41,419 nucleotides of DNA. It comes from Bacillota bacterium (GTDB lineage Bacteria; Bacillota_E; Sulfobacillia; Sulfobacillales; JAIMBI01). How positions within the stretch are numbered: position 1 is the stretch's first letter; each line of letters opens with the position of its first letter. Of this stretch, positions 23,356 through 33,027 are shown in pieces. The notes under the pieces were generated by a model, which saw only the letters and a program-made list of their open reading frames with translations, had not been told where the DNA came from and did not search any database. Both the position numbers and the translations under genes were made by a program. The stretch is from the NCBI GenBank assembly GCA_021828405.1, contig JAKARZ010000015.1, positions 1 to 41,419 on the forward strand, read 5' to 3'.

Positions 23356-24528
23356 GTGAACGTAGTGGTGCTCGGGGCGACCGGCTCCATCGGGCGGCAG
23401 ACGGCCGACGTGGTCGCCGCACACCCGGACCGACTCCGGGTGCGCGGGCTGGTGGCGCATCGGGATGTGGACGGCATGGCGGCGCTGGTGCAGAGGCTCG
23501 AGCCAGCCTGGGTGGTCCTGACCGACGCGGACGCGGCGGCGCGGCTCAAAGCCCGCGTGCCGGCCGGGACGGCCGTGGATGCGGGCATGGACCGGGTCAT
23601 CGCGCGCATCGAAGACGAGCCCGTGGCCACGGTGGTGGCCGCCATGAGCGGGTTCGTTGGCCTCGCACCCACTTTGGCGGCGGCCCACCGTGGCCATCGC
23701 CTGGGACTCGCCAACAAGGAGACGATGGTGGCGGCGGGTGGCGTCATTCGCGAGGCTGTGCGCCGGGGCGGCGGTCGCCTGCTACCCATGGACTCGGAGC
23801 ACTCCGCCATTTTTCAGGCGCTGGGCGAGCCTGCCCAGCCGTTTCGCCGGCTTCTCCTCACCGCGACGGGTGGCCCGTTTCGCGGGTGGAGCCGCGAGCA
23901 ATTGGACCATGTGCAGCCGGCGGCCGCGCTGAACCATCCCGTATGGCGCATGGGCAAGAAGAATACGGTCGACAGTGCCACCCTGATGAACAAAGGGTTG
24001 GAGGTGCTGGAAGCGCACTGGCTGTTTGATGCGCCACTTGACCAGATTGACGTCGTGGTGCACCCAGAGGCCGTGGTGCACTCCCTGGTGGAGTATCCCG
24101 ACGGTGTGATGTTGGCACAGCTGGGAGTGCCGGACATGCACGTGCCGATTCAGTTGGCGCTCACATGGCCCGAGCGCTGGGAAGTGCCGGAGGCGCCGCG
24201 GCTCACCCTGGCAGCGGTGGGCCGCCTGACCTTCGAGGAGCCGGACCATGAGGTGTTTGCCGGGGTCGCACTGGCCCGCCGCGCCGGGGCGGTGGGAGGC
24301 AGTGCACCCGTGGTGCTCAATGCCGCCAACGAGGTGGCGGTGGAGCGATTCTTGGCGGGGGCAATCCGCTTCCTGGACATTTCCGATCTCGTGGCCGGCG
24401 TGCTGGACCAGCACCGGGCGGCCCCGGTGGCGGGACTGGAGGACATTCTCGCCGCGGACGCCGACGCGCGGGCGGCGGCTTGGGCCTGGAGCCCCGGCGG
24501 TGGAGAAGGGCGGCAGTGGCATGGATAG
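23356..24528 (+). CDS. dxr: 1-deoxy-D-xylulose 5-phosphate reductoisomerase
   Basis: First committed enzyme of the MEP isoprenoid pathway, NADPH-dependent. The 390-residue product begins with the nucleotide-binding VVLGATGSIGRQT and has NKETMVAAG, the metal site LLPMDSEHSAIFQAL (Asp and Glu ligands), TATGGPFRG, KNTVDSATLMNKGLEVLEAH and the substrate loop near WRMGKK. GTG 23356 follows AGGAGGTGGG. Its last 8 nt overlap rseP. Confidence 0.96.
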   Translation: MNVVVLGATGSIGRQTADVVAAHPDRLRVRGLVAHRDVDGMAALVQRLEPAWVVLTDADAAARLKARVPAGTAVDAGMDRVIARIEDEPVATVVAAMSGFVGLAPTLAAAHRGHRLGLANKETMVAAGGVIREAVRRGGGRLLPMDSEHSAIFQALGEPAQPFRRLLLTATGGPFRGWSREQLDHVQPAAALNHPVWRMGKKNTVDSATLMNKGLEVLEAHWLFDAPLDQIDVVVHPEAVVHSLVEYPDGVMLAQLGVPDMHVPIQLALTWPERWEVPEAPRLTLAAVGRLTFEEPDHEVFAGVALARRAGAVGGSAPVVLNAANEVAVERFLAGAIRFLDISDLVAGVLDQHRAAPVAGLEDILAADADARAAAWAWSPGGGEGRQWHG

Positions 24529-25546
24529 TGTGGTTGGCTTCCTGGTGGTGTTTGGTGTTCTGGTGTCGGTGCACGAGGCGGGGCACTACCTGGTGGCCAA
24601 ACTCGTGGGGGTCCGCGTGGACGAGTTTTCGCTGGGATTCGGCCGGGCCCTCATCACGCGACGGCGCGGCGAAACCCTCTATGCGGTGCGGTTGATCCCG
24701 CTGGGCGGATACGTCCGCCTGGCCGGCATGGAATTGGACAAGACGCCGTCCCGCGACCCGCGTGCGTATCCCAACAAGCCCCGGTGGCAGCGCTTCGCGG
24801 TCATCTTGGCGGGCCCAGCCATGAACCTGGTGCTGGCCGCGGTGCTGTACGTCATTATCTTTGGGCCGCTGGGCATGCCCAGCCCCACGACGACCATCGG
24901 CGTGGCGATGGCCGGGTACCCGGCCCGCGCGGCGGGGCTCCAGGCGGGCGACCGGGTGGTGGCCGTCAACCATCAGCCGGTGCACACCTGGACCCAGTTG
25001 TCGACCGCGATTGTGCGGCACGACCACGCCGCTATGGCCATCACGGTGCGCCGCGGGGCCGCCACACGGACGGTTACCGTGCACACGCGCTACGACCCCG
25101 CCGCGCACCAGCGTATCATCGGCATCGAGCCGGCGTACCGGACCACGCATCAGCCGATCTTCACGGCGATGGCCAACGGGGCCGCCGCGACCGTGGCCTT
25201 CACCGGCGCATGGTTTGCCCAGCTCGTGCAACTGGTGACGGGCCGACTGGGGCTCGCGGTGTCCGGGCCCGTCGGGATCGCGGTGATGGTGGGCCAGGCC
25301 GTCGCGGCCGGCTGGCTGTCCGTGCTGTTGCTGGCGGCCGCCTTGTCCGCCAACCTGGGCCTGTTTAACGTGCTGCCGATTCCCGTCCTGGATGGCAGCA
25401 GACTGTGGCTGCTGGTGGTCGAGGCCATTCGCCGACGGCCGCTCGACCCGGTGAAGGAAGGCATGATCCACATGGTAGGGTTCGTGTTCCTGGTCCTGTT
25501 CGTCCTCTTCGTGACTTATCACGATCTGATACGATTGGTCCACTAG
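24521..25546 (+). CDS. rseP: Site-2 intramembrane metalloprotease RseP/RasP
   Basis: Membrane zinc protease that cleaves anti-sigma factors and remnant signal peptides within the bilayer. The 341-residue product has HEAGH (18-22) in the first membrane segment, a single PDZ domain (about residues 115-195, AGLQAGDRVVAVN) and the second zinc motif NVLPIPVLDGS in a late segment, followed by two C-terminal helices. One PDZ domain is the Gram-positive form. ATG 24521 overlaps the dxr stop by 8 nt. Confidence 0.95.
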   Translation: MDSVVGFLVVFGVLVSVHEAGHYLVAKLVGVRVDEFSLGFGRALITRRRGETLYAVRLIPLGGYVRLAGMELDKTPSRDPRAYPNKPRWQRFAVILAGPAMNLVLAAVLYVIIFGPLGMPSPTTTIGVAMAGYPARAAGLQAGDRVVAVNHQPVHTWTQLSTAIVRHDHAAMAITVRRGAATRTVTVHTRYDPAAHQRIIGIEPAYRTTHQPIFTAMANGAAATVAFTGAWFAQLVQLVTGRLGLAVSGPVGIAVMVGQAVAAGWLSVLLLAAALSANLGLFNVLPIPVLDGSRLWLLVVEAIRRRPLDPVKEGMIHMVGFVFLVLFVLFVTYHDLIRLVH

Positions 25547-25557
25547 GAGGTGACGCC

Positions 25558-26640
25558 ATGACGCGGGCGGTTCGAGTTCGGGATGTGCAGATTGGCGGCG
25601 GAGCACCGGTGGTCGTGCAGGGCATGGCTAAGAGCGACACGCGCGACGTGCGGGCCACCCTCGATGAAATTGCCCGCTATACCGATGTGGGCTGTGAGAT
25701 CGTGCGCGTGGCGGTGCCGGATCTCGAGGCGGCCCAGGCTGTGGGTCCGATCGTAAAAGGGTCCGCGATTCCCGTCGTGGCCGACATTCACTTCGACTAC
25801 CGGCTGGCGCTGGAGGTGCTGCGCCAGGGGGTCGACAAGCTCCGCCTGAACCCGGGGAATATTGGCGACAAAAGCCGCGTCGAGGCGGTGGTGGAGGCAG
25901 CGCGGGGGCGGGGCATCCCCATTCGCGTCGGCGTGAATGCAGGCTCGCTGGAGAAAACCTTGAAGCTCGATCTGGGGCGCACCGCCGAGGCGATGGTGAA
26001 AAGCGCGCTTAAGCATGTGCGCATCCTTGAGGAGCACGATTTTCAGGACATTGTCATCTCGCTCAAGGCATCGGATGTCCCGACCACGCTTGCAGCCTAC
26101 CGCCTCATGGCCAAGACGGTAGACTACCCGCTGCATGTGGGCGTGACGGAAGCTGGCACCCAGTTTGCCGGGGCGATCAAGTCGGCGGTGGGCATTGGCA
26201 CCCTTCTGGCGGAGGGCATCGGCGACACCATTCGCGTGTCGCTCACCGGACCGGGCGAAGAAGAGATCCGGGTGGCGTGGGAAATTCTCAAGTCGCTGAA
26301 GCTGCGCGAGCGCGGCGTGGACATTGTCTCCTGCCCCACATGCGGGCGGATTCAGTTCGACATGTGGCCGGTCGTGGAGCAACTGGAGCGCCGTTTGGCC
26401 ACGGTGGCCGAGCCGCTGACCGTCGCCATCATGGGCTGCGCGGTGAACGGACCGGGCGAAGCACAGGAGGCCGACGTGGGGATCGCGGGGGGTAAGAACA
26501 TGGGACTCCTGTTCCGCAAGGGGGAGCGGGTGCGCCGGGTTGAGCAGGCAACCATGGTGGACGAAGTGTGGCAAGAGGTGCAAGACGTATTGGAGGAGGC
26601 CCGCCAAGGTGGACCGGGTGCTGAAGGACATCACGCCTAG
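25558..26640 (+). CDS. ispG: 4-hydroxy-3-methylbut-2-en-1-yl diphosphate synthase
   Basis: Penultimate step of the MEP pathway, a 4Fe-4S enzyme. The 360-residue product has the TIM-barrel motif VADIHFDYRLALEVL, NPGNIGDKSRV, and the cluster cysteines in SCPTCGR and MGCAVNGPGEA. ATG 25558 has a near-perfect TAGGAGGTGA 4 nt upstream, the strongest ribosome-binding site in this stretch. The first 32 nt of proS lie inside its end. Confidence 0.96.
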   Translation: MTRAVRVRDVQIGGGAPVVVQGMAKSDTRDVRATLDEIARYTDVGCEIVRVAVPDLEAAQAVGPIVKGSAIPVVADIHFDYRLALEVLRQGVDKLRLNPGNIGDKSRVEAVVEAARGRGIPIRVGVNAGSLEKTLKLDLGRTAEAMVKSALKHVRILEEHDFQDIVISLKASDVPTTLAAYRLMAKTVDYPLHVGVTEAGTQFAGAIKSAVGIGTLLAEGIGDTIRVSLTGPGEEEIRVAWEILKSLKLRERGVDIVSCPTCGRIQFDMWPVVEQLERRLATVAEPLTVAIMGCAVNGPGEAQEADVGIAGGKNMGLLFRKGERVRRVEQATMVDEVWQEVQDVLEEARQGGPGAEGHHA

Positions 26641-28063
26641 ATCTCGCGATTTTTCCCAATGGTACGTCGACGTGGTCACGAAGGCCGACCTCATTGACTA
26701 TGCCCCCGTGAAGGGATTCACGGTGCTGAAGCCATACGGCTATCGGATCTGGGAGCTGATTCAAGGCTTCATGGATGCTCGATTCAAAGCCACGGGGCAT
26801 CAGAACGCGTATTTTCCCGTCCTGATACCGGAAAGCCTCCTGCAGAAGGAGGCGGATCATGTTGAGGGGTTTGCTCCCGAGGTGGCGTGGGTAACGCACG
26901 GCGGCGACGAGGAGCTTGGTGAGCGGCTGGCGGTGCGACCCACCTCCGAGGCCGTGATTGGAGCTATGTACAGCCGCTGGGTTCAGTCCTATCGGGACCT
27001 GCCGGTGCTGATCAACCAATGGTGCAGCGTGGTGCGCTGGGAGAAAGCCACGCGCCCGTTTCTGCGGGCGCGAGAGTTCCTGTGGCAGGAAGGGCACACC
27101 GCGCACCGGACCCAGGCAGAAGCCGAGGCCGAGACGGCCCAGATGCTGTCGGTGTATCGCGAGACGATCGAGCGCGAGCTGGCTATTCCGACGGTAGCGG
27201 GCCCTAAGTCTCCCGAGGAGCGCTTCGCGGGCGCCGTCAACACGCTGACGCTGGAAGGGCTAATGGGAGATGGGCGGGCGCTCCAGCTGGGGACCTCCCA
27301 CTTTCTCGGCCAAAACTTTGCCAAAGCCTTTGACATCGGGTTTCTTGACGAGGACGGGGTACGGCGCCTGTGCTGGACCACCTCCTGGGGCACCTCATAT
27401 CGGCTCATCGGGGCGCTCATCATGCTGCACGGCGATGACCGGGGCCTGCGCCTGCCGCCCCTGGTGGCTCCGGTGCAGGTGGTCATTGTTCCCATCGGCA
27501 AGGGCGCGGATCGGGCCGAGGTCATCGCTGCCGCGCACCGCCTGAAGGCCGAACTGACCCAGTGGCGGGTGACGGTCGACGACCGGCCCGAATACACGCC
27601 CGGGTGGAAGTACAATGACTGGGAGATGCGCGGCGTGCCGTTGCGCGTCGAGCTGGGTCCTCGAGACCTCGCGGCGGGCTCGGTGGTGCTCGTGCGCCGG
27701 GATACGGGGGAGAAGGAGAGCGTCGCGCGCGACGGCTTGAGTGCTCCGGATGGCGCGGTGGCGCGAACCCTGAGCGACATTCAGCAGAACCTGTACCGGC
27801 AGGCGGAGGCGTTCCGTGCCAGCATCAGCACGGTGGCGGACGACTGTGCGGCGGTGCAGGCGCGGGGAACGCGTGGCCTTTTTTGGAGTCACTGGTGCGG
27901 CGACGCCGAGTGCGAGGCGCGGGTGAAGCAGGAGACCGGCGCGACGATTCGGTGCCTGCCGTTCCCGGGCGAGTGGGCGCCCGAGGGAGCAGCGGCAGAG
28001 GGGCCGTGCCTAGGGTGCGGGCGACCTGCCGCCGTCAGCGCCTTGTTTGCGCGAGCGTATTAG
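26609..28063 (+). CDS. proS: Prolyl-tRNA synthetase, short archaeal/eukaryote-like type
   Basis: Charges tRNA-Pro. The 484-residue product lacks the large editing insertion of the usual bacterial enzyme and has a C-terminal Cys-rich zinc module (WCGDAEC and CLGCG) ending in ALFARAY, as in the Thermus/archaeal-type ProRS. Class II motifs are visible: RPTSEAVIGAMYSRWVQS, motif 2 around FLRAREFLWQEGHTAH, and GTSHFLGQNF before motif 3. GTG 26609 follows GGAGGAGG and overlaps ispG by 32 nt; GTG 26618 is a nearby alternative. Confidence 0.95.
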   Translation: MDRVLKDITPRSRDFSQWYVDVVTKADLIDYAPVKGFTVLKPYGYRIWELIQGFMDARFKATGHQNAYFPVLIPESLLQKEADHVEGFAPEVAWVTHGGDEELGERLAVRPTSEAVIGAMYSRWVQSYRDLPVLINQWCSVVRWEKATRPFLRAREFLWQEGHTAHRTQAEAEAETAQMLSVYRETIERELAIPTVAGPKSPEERFAGAVNTLTLEGLMGDGRALQLGTSHFLGQNFAKAFDIGFLDEDGVRRLCWTTSWGTSYRLIGALIMLHGDDRGLRLPPLVAPVQVVIVPIGKGADRAEVIAAAHRLKAELTQWRVTVDDRPEYTPGWKYNDWEMRGVPLRVELGPRDLAAGSVVLVRRDTGEKESVARDGLSAPDGAVARTLSDIQQNLYRQAEAFRASISTVADDCAAVQARGTRGLFWSHWCGDAECEARVKQETGATIRCLPFPGEWAPEGAAAEGPCLGCGRPAAVSALFARAY

Positions 28064-28078
28064 AAGGGTGGCCCGAGC

Positions 28079-28723
28079 ATGGCGAACTCACGTGAACGCG
28101 TGAGCTTGGTGATTCCGGCCTACAACGAGGCGGACACCATCGGGCCCGTCTTGGACGTCGTCCGTAGCATGCCAGACATCGATCAGGTGATCGTGGTGAG
28201 CGACGGGTCGACCGATGCCACCGCGGTGGTCGCCCGCACGGCGGGCGCCCGGGTGGTTGAGCTCCCCACCAATCAGGGCAAGGGTGCGGCCATGCTCATG
28301 GGCGTCGAAGCGGCCCAAGGCAGCGACGTGATCGTCTTCCTGGACGCGGACCTGGTGGGCCTGACGGCCGCGCACGTGCGCGCGCTGCTGGAACCCGTGC
28401 TGTCGGGCGAGGTGGAGGCCACGGTGGGGGTCTTTGAAGGAGGCCGGGTGTCCACCGACCTCGCGCTGGCGCTGGCGCCCTTCCTGTCCGGCCAGCGAGC
28501 GCTCAGGCGCCATCTGATGGAGAAGGTCGCTATCGGCGACAGCCGATTCGGGGTGGAGCTGGCTCTGAACCGTGCGCTGAAGCGGCGCGGTGTGTCGATT
28601 CGGGAGGTGGTCCTGCAGGACTTGTCGCAGGTCATGAAGGAAGAGAAAATGGGGCTGGCGAAGGGATTGGCAGCCCGGATGCGCATGTATTGGGAGATTA
28701 TTCGGGAAATCCCTCGCATCTAG
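28079..28723 (+). CDS. Family 2 glycosyltransferase
   Basis: A 214-residue single-domain GT-A glycosyltransferase. It shows the family start SLVIPAYNEADTIG, VVSDGSTD, the NQGKGAAM block and the metal-binding FLDADL. The C-terminus is a basic amphipathic helix (KGLAARMRMYWEIIREIPRI) that could attach it to the membrane. The acceptor is unknown; dolichol-phosphate mannosyltransferase-like and glucosyl-phosphoglycerate synthase-like proteins share this look. ATG 28079 follows AGAAGGGTGG. Its place between proS and polC is not part of the usual gene order. Confidence 0.85.
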   Translation: MANSRERVSLVIPAYNEADTIGPVLDVVRSMPDIDQVIVVSDGSTDATAVVARTAGARVVELPTNQGKGAAMLMGVEAAQGSDVIVFLDADLVGLTAAHVRALLEPVLSGEVEATVGVFEGGRVSTDLALALAPFLSGQRALRRHLMEKVAIGDSRFGVELALNRALKRRGVSIREVVLQDLSQVMKEEKMGLAKGLAARMRMYWEIIREIPRI

Positions 28724-28789
28724 CGCCCGCGCCCTCGCCGGGGATCGTCGCCCGCAGCGGGCCGAAGCATGTTGAGGAGGCCACACAGC

Positions 28790-31700
28790 GTGACAGCGGA
28801 CAGCCCGTGGGCAAAGTTCTCGGCCGACCACCCCGGACTCGCCACCGTCGCCACCGTGTCGTGGAGCGCCGACCTGACCGAGGTCGAGGTGGGGATCTAC
28901 GCAGGAGCCGGCTGGACCCCCGCCGCGGCGGCGGCGGCCGTGCGGGCGCTTTCTCAAAGTCTGGCGGCCCGAGTTCGGCTGTCCGTGCTGTCGGGTGTGC
29001 CGTCCGTGCCGGAGCGCGTCCAGGCCGCGCTGCCGCGCGGCTTGGTCGCCGAGGGCGGTGTGCGGCAGGATCCCGACGGGACGCTGGTGGTGACCGTATC
29101 GGGCGGCGGCGGGGCGGCCATTTGGGAGCAGTGGGGCGGCGAAGACCGCCTCCGCCAGCTGATCGCGGACATGCCGCCCGTGGTCGTGGAGGTCGCGCCC
29201 GCGGCCGCCGAGGGGCCGAGCGCCATCGCGCTGCCGCCTGCGCCGCCGGCTCCGCCGCGCTACGGGGGGGCTTCCGAGGGGGTACCGCGCCCTCTGGACC
29301 AGGTGGACGCGGCGTCGGGGATCGTGACGGTGGAGGGAAAGATTTTTTCGCGCGAGGAACGCCTGCTCCGCGACGGGCAGCGCCTTTTGCTCCTGGGCAT
29401 CACGGACTTCCGCACCTCCCTGACCCTTCGCCTGTATCTCGCCTGCGAGGATGACACCCCCACCGCTCCCTTTCATGTGGGGCGGTGGGTACGCGCCGAT
29501 GGCTCGGTCGACGCGGACCGGGCGGGAGAGCCCGTGCTGAAAGTGCGGCACCTGGAGGTGCGGCCAGACCCCGAGGTTAATGATGGAGCGACCCTAAGCC
29601 GCGTGGAGTGGCATGCTCATACGAAGATGAGCGCGATGGACGCGGTCATCGACGTGCCGTCGCTGGTGGCTCGCGCCGCCGCACTCGGGCACCCGGCGGT
29701 CGCGGTGCTGGATCATGGGGTGGTGCAGGCGTTCCCTGAAGCGGCCGACCAGGGCCGGCGGCACGGAGTGCGGGTGCTGTACGGCCTCGAGGCATATGTG
29801 GTGGACGACGAGGCCCGGGTGCTCACCGGGCCCGTGCCCCCGGGATCGTTCGGGGACTGGCCGCTGGTGGCGGTGGACATTGAAACCACGGGGCTCTCCC
29901 CGCGCACCCAGGACATTATCGAGCTGGGGGCCGTCCGCCTGGAGCATGGGGCGGTGGTTGACCGATTTACCCGCCTCATCCGGCCGGCGCGCCGGTCCAT
30001 GTCAGCGGCGTCCCAGGCCATTACCGGCATTAAGCCGGAGGCACTGGCAGGAGCCCCCGAGGTCGATGCGGTCATGAGTGAATTTCGCGAGTTCTGCGCC
30101 GGGGCCGTCCTGGCTGCCCACAATGCCAGCTTTGACTACGGTTTTTTGGCCCCGTGGCTGGAGCCTGGCCACGGCCCTTGGCCCGTCCTCGACACCCTGG
30201 GCCTGGCGCGGGCGGTGCTGCCGCTGCAGCGGCAGTACGGGCTGGATGCGCTGTGCCGCGAGCTCCGGATCCCGCTGGACCAGCACCATCGGGCACAGTC
30301 CGATGCCGAAGCCTGCGGGCAGCTGGCGCTTGCCCTGCTGGCCCTCCCGGAAGGCGCCGCCTTCGCCGAGCGAGGGCTGGGCGAACCCGTCCCTATTCCG
30401 GTGGCCGCGGCGCGCCCCTACCCCGTGCTGGTGTATCCCCGCCACCGGGAGGGCCTGCTGGCCCTCTATCGGGCGGTGTCCGACGCCCACCTCCAGCACT
30501 TTCACCGAGTCCCGCGACTGCCGGCCTCGGTCGTGGCGGCCCACCGCGACGACTGGCTGGTGGGCGCGCCGGCTTTGGATGGCGAGGTGTCCTCCGCGCT
30601 CCTGCAGGGGCAACCGGCCGAGGCTTTGGAGTCCTTGGTGAGACGGTACGACTTCCTGGAGGTGGTTCCCCCGGCAGCGGCGCTGGACTGGGCGGAGGAG
30701 GGATGGCTCGGCAACCTTGACGGCGTCGAGCAGGTGCTTAGGGACATTGTCACCCTGGGGGAGAGGCATGGCCGCCCGGTGGTGGCCGCGTCCGACGCTC
30801 ACTACCTCTTGCCCGAGGATGCGGTTCTGCGGGACATTCTGGCCGTCACCGCGAAAACTGACCTGCATGCCCGGCGCGGGGCCCTCCATCTGCGCACGAC
30901 CCGTGACATGCTGGCAGAGATGGCGTTTCTCGGGCCGGGGCAAGCCGAGCGGGTCGTGATCACCGAGCCTCGCGCCCTGATGGGCCAATTGGCGCCGTTG
31001 GAGCCGATCCCGGAGGGGCTTCACAGCCCAAACCTGCCCGAAGCCGAGCCCACCGTGTCGAGGCTGCCGTGGGAACGCGCGCGGTCCCTCTATGGGGAAC
31101 CCGTGCCGGACTTTGTGGCCACGCGGCTTGAGCGGGAAATCAGCGCAATCGTGGAGCATGGATATGCGAGCGTGTATTATACGGCGCACCGCCTCGCGAG
31201 GAAGACCCTCGACGATGGATACCTCGTGGGCAGCCGGGGTTCGGTGGGGTCATCGCTGGTGGCCACGTACCTCGACATCACCGAAGTCAATCCCCTGCCC
31301 CCGCACTATCGGTGTCCGACGTGCCGCTGGTCGCGCCTGGCGGATGAGACGGACGGGCCGGTGGGTTCGGGGTTCGACCTGCCCCCGCGACGCTGCCCAG
31401 GGTGTGGAACCCCACTGGTGGGGGACGGCCAGGACATTCCCTTCGAAACATTCTTGGGCTTCCACGGGGAAAAGGTTCCCGACATCGACTTGAACTTTTC
31501 CGGGGACTATCAGGGAACCATTCACCGCTACACCGAGGAGCTGTTCGGGGCGGGGCAGGTGTTCCGCGCGGGCACCATCGCCACCGTCGCCGAGCGGACG
31601 GCCTTTGGGCTGGTCAAAGCCTGGAGCCGGGAAACCGGCCGCGAACTCCGCGCCGCCGAGGTGGACCGGCTGGTGCTGGGCCTCACCGGGGTCAAACGCA

Positions 31701-32902
31701 CGACCGGGCAGCACCCGGGGGGCCTGATGCTGGTGCCCGCAGGCGACGACATTCACCACTACACCCCGGTGCAGCGGCCGGCTGACGCGGCCACGTCCGA
31801 CGTGCGCACCACGCACTTTGACTATCACGCGATTGAGGGACGGCTTCTGAAGCTGGATCTCCTGGGCCATGAAGATCCGACGACGCTGCGGCTGCTTGCC
31901 GAACTGACCGGCCAGCCTATTGACAGCATCCCGTTTCAGGACGCCGCGACGATGGCGCTGTTCTCCGGCACGGCCAGCCTGGGCCTGACCGAGGACCAGC
32001 TCGGCACCGCGGTCGGCACCGTGGGCCTGCCGGAGTTTGGCACCGCGTTCGTGCGGCGCATGCTGGTGGACACCCGGCCCCAGAGCTTCAGCGACCTCGT
32101 GCGGATCTCGGGCTTGTCGCACGGCACCAACGTGTGGGCCAACAATGCGGATGCGCTGATTCGCGAGCGGGTGGCTTCGTTGTCCGACGTCATTGCGACG
32201 CGCGATGACGTGATGAGCCATCTCATCCACCGCGGCATGCCGCCCGCCGAGGCCTTTGGGATCTCCGAGCACGTGCGCCGGGGACGAGCACTGTCCGACG
32301 CGGAGCGGGAGGCCATGCGGGCGGTCGGGGTGCCCAGTTGGTACATTCAGTCGTGCGACCGCATCACGTATCTCTTTCCCAAAGCCCATGCGGCCGCGTA
32401 TGTGACCATGGGGTGGCGAATCGCGTGGTTCAAGGTGCACCATCCGCTGGCGTACTACGCCGTGTACTTCACGCTCAGGCGGGACGATTTCCGACCCGAC
32501 GCCGCGTTGGCTGGGTTGGCGGCGGTGCGCGGAGAGCAGGACCGGCTCGAGGGGCTGGGCAATGACACGACGGCCAAGGACAAGGCGCGAGCGTCCGTGC
32601 TGGAAGTGGTGGGGGAAATGCTGCTGCGAGGGTTTCGGTTTCTTCCCGTATCCCTGATGGAGTCGCAGGCAGACCGATTTGGCGTCGTGCCGCCCGACGG
32701 CCTCCGGATTCCCTTCGGAGCGCTGCCGGGCCTCGGTCGCGCGGCAGCGGCTCACATCGTAGAGAGCCGCGGCGCGGGCCCCTTCACTTCCGTCGAGGAC
32801 CTGCGCGAGCGGGCGCGACTCACAAAACCCGTGCTGGAGTTGCTGCGGCAGTCCGGCGCCTTGGACAACCTCGGCGAAACCCGCCAGCTGGCGTTGTTTT
32901 GA
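28790..32902 (+). CDS. polC: DNA polymerase III alpha subunit, Gram-positive type PolC
   Basis: Replicative polymerase with built-in proofreading. About 1370 residues, somewhat shorter than B. subtilis PolC. Order of domains: variable N-terminal region and OB fold (to about 265), PHP domain starting WHAHTKMSAMDA (about 270), interrupted by a DEDDh exonuclease (VDIETTG about 361, HNASFDYGF about 443, SDAEA), the PHP remainder (ASDAHY), a four-Cys zinc module (CPTC and CPGCG, about 840-870), the active-site VPDIDLNFSGDYQ (about 895), TGQHPGGL, and FPKAHAAAYVTMGWRIAWFK (about 1195). The last five residues are QLALF, a beta-clamp binding motif. GTG 28790 is preferred because GAGGAGG precedes it by 10 nt; ATG 28769 lacks a site. 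Confidence 0.96.
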   Translation: MTADSPWAKFSADHPGLATVATVSWSADLTEVEVGIYAGAGWTPAAAAAAVRALSQSLAARVRLSVLSGVPSVPERVQAALPRGLVAEGGVRQDPDGTLVVTVSGGGGAAIWEQWGGEDRLRQLIADMPPVVVEVAPAAAEGPSAIALPPAPPAPPRYGGASEGVPRPLDQVDAASGIVTVEGKIFSREERLLRDGQRLLLLGITDFRTSLTLRLYLACEDDTPTAPFHVGRWVRADGSVDADRAGEPVLKVRHLEVRPDPEVNDGATLSRVEWHAHTKMSAMDAVIDVPSLVARAAALGHPAVAVLDHGVVQAFPEAADQGRRHGVRVLYGLEAYVVDDEARVLTGPVPPGSFGDWPLVAVDIETTGLSPRTQDIIELGAVRLEHGAVVDRFTRLIRPARRSMSAASQAITGIKPEALAGAPEVDAVMSEFREFCAGAVLAAHNASFDYGFLAPWLEPGHGPWPVLDTLGLARAVLPLQRQYGLDALCRELRIPLDQHHRAQSDAEACGQLALALLALPEGAAFAERGLGEPVPIPVAAARPYPVLVYPRHREGLLALYRAVSDAHLQHFHRVPRLPASVVAAHRDDWLVGAPALDGEVSSALLQGQPAEALESLVRRYDFLEVVPPAAALDWAEEGWLGNLDGVEQVLRDIVTLGERHGRPVVAASDAHYLLPEDAVLRDILAVTAKTDLHARRGALHLRTTRDMLAEMAFLGPGQAERVVITEPRALMGQLAPLEPIPEGLHSPNLPEAEPTVSRLPWERARSLYGEPVPDFVATRLEREISAIVEHGYASVYYTAHRLARKTLDDGYLVGSRGSVGSSLVATYLDITEVNPLPPHYRCPTCRWSRLADETDGPVGSGFDLPPRRCPGCGTPLVGDGQDIPFETFLGFHGEKVPDIDLNFSGDYQGTIHRYTEELFGAGQVFRAGTIATVAERTAFGLVKAWSRETGRELRAAEVDRLVLGLTGVKRTTGQHPGGLMLVPAGDDIHHYTPVQRPADAATSDVRTTHFDYHAIEGRLLKLDLLGHEDPTTLRLLAELTGQPIDSIPFQDAATMALFSGTASLGLTEDQLGTAVGTVGLPEFGTAFVRRMLVDTRPQSFSDLVRISGLSHGTNVWANNADALIRERVASLSDVIATRDDVMSHLIHRGMPPAEAFGISEHVRRGRALSDAEREAMRAVGVPSWYIQSCDRITYLFPKAHAAAYVTMGWRIAWFKVHHPLAYYAVYFTLRRDDFRPDAALAGLAAVRGEQDRLEGLGNDTTAKDKARASVLEVVGEMLLRGFRFLPVSLMESQADRFGVVPPDGLRIPFGALPGLGRAAAAHIVESRGAGPFTSVEDLRERARLTKPVLELLRQSGALDNLGETRQLALF

Positions 32903-32916
32903 ACGCCGGCGACCGC

Positions 32917-32946
32917 TTGAGTTCAGGGCGCTCCATGTGCTATACT
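32917..32946 (+). promoter_or_regulatory. Sigma-A promoter for the nusA operon
   Basis: TTGAGT (32917-32922), 18-nt spacer, TATACT (32941-32946) with an extended TG at 32938-32939. It is the best promoter in the window, lying just after the polC stop. Transcription should begin near 32953, leaving a leader of about 170 nt. Confidence 0.75.
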
Positions 32947-33003
32947 GAGCGAGGAATCCGACCAGGCCGTGCATAAGCGCGCACCATCGGTGCCAAGCGA
33001 TCG

Positions 33004-33027
33004 GAGTGGGTGTGGGCCCACTCTTTT
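33004..33027 (+). terminator. Intrinsic terminator in the nusA leader (attenuator)
   Basis: GAGTGGG (33004-33010), a 6-nt loop and CCCACTC (33017-33023) form a perfect 7-bp stem followed by TTTT (33024-33027). It lies about 50 nt downstream of the predicted transcription start and 96 nt before the nusA ATG, so it should control read-through into nusA rather than end polC alone. The short T-tract suggests a weak terminator, of the kind NusA itself strengthens. Confidence 0.7.

Noticed and set aside
28088..29551. 487-codon minus-strand frame across the glycosyltransferase and start of polC
   Set aside because: Antisense to two identified genes, His/Arg-rich without domain pattern; a codon-bias shadow.
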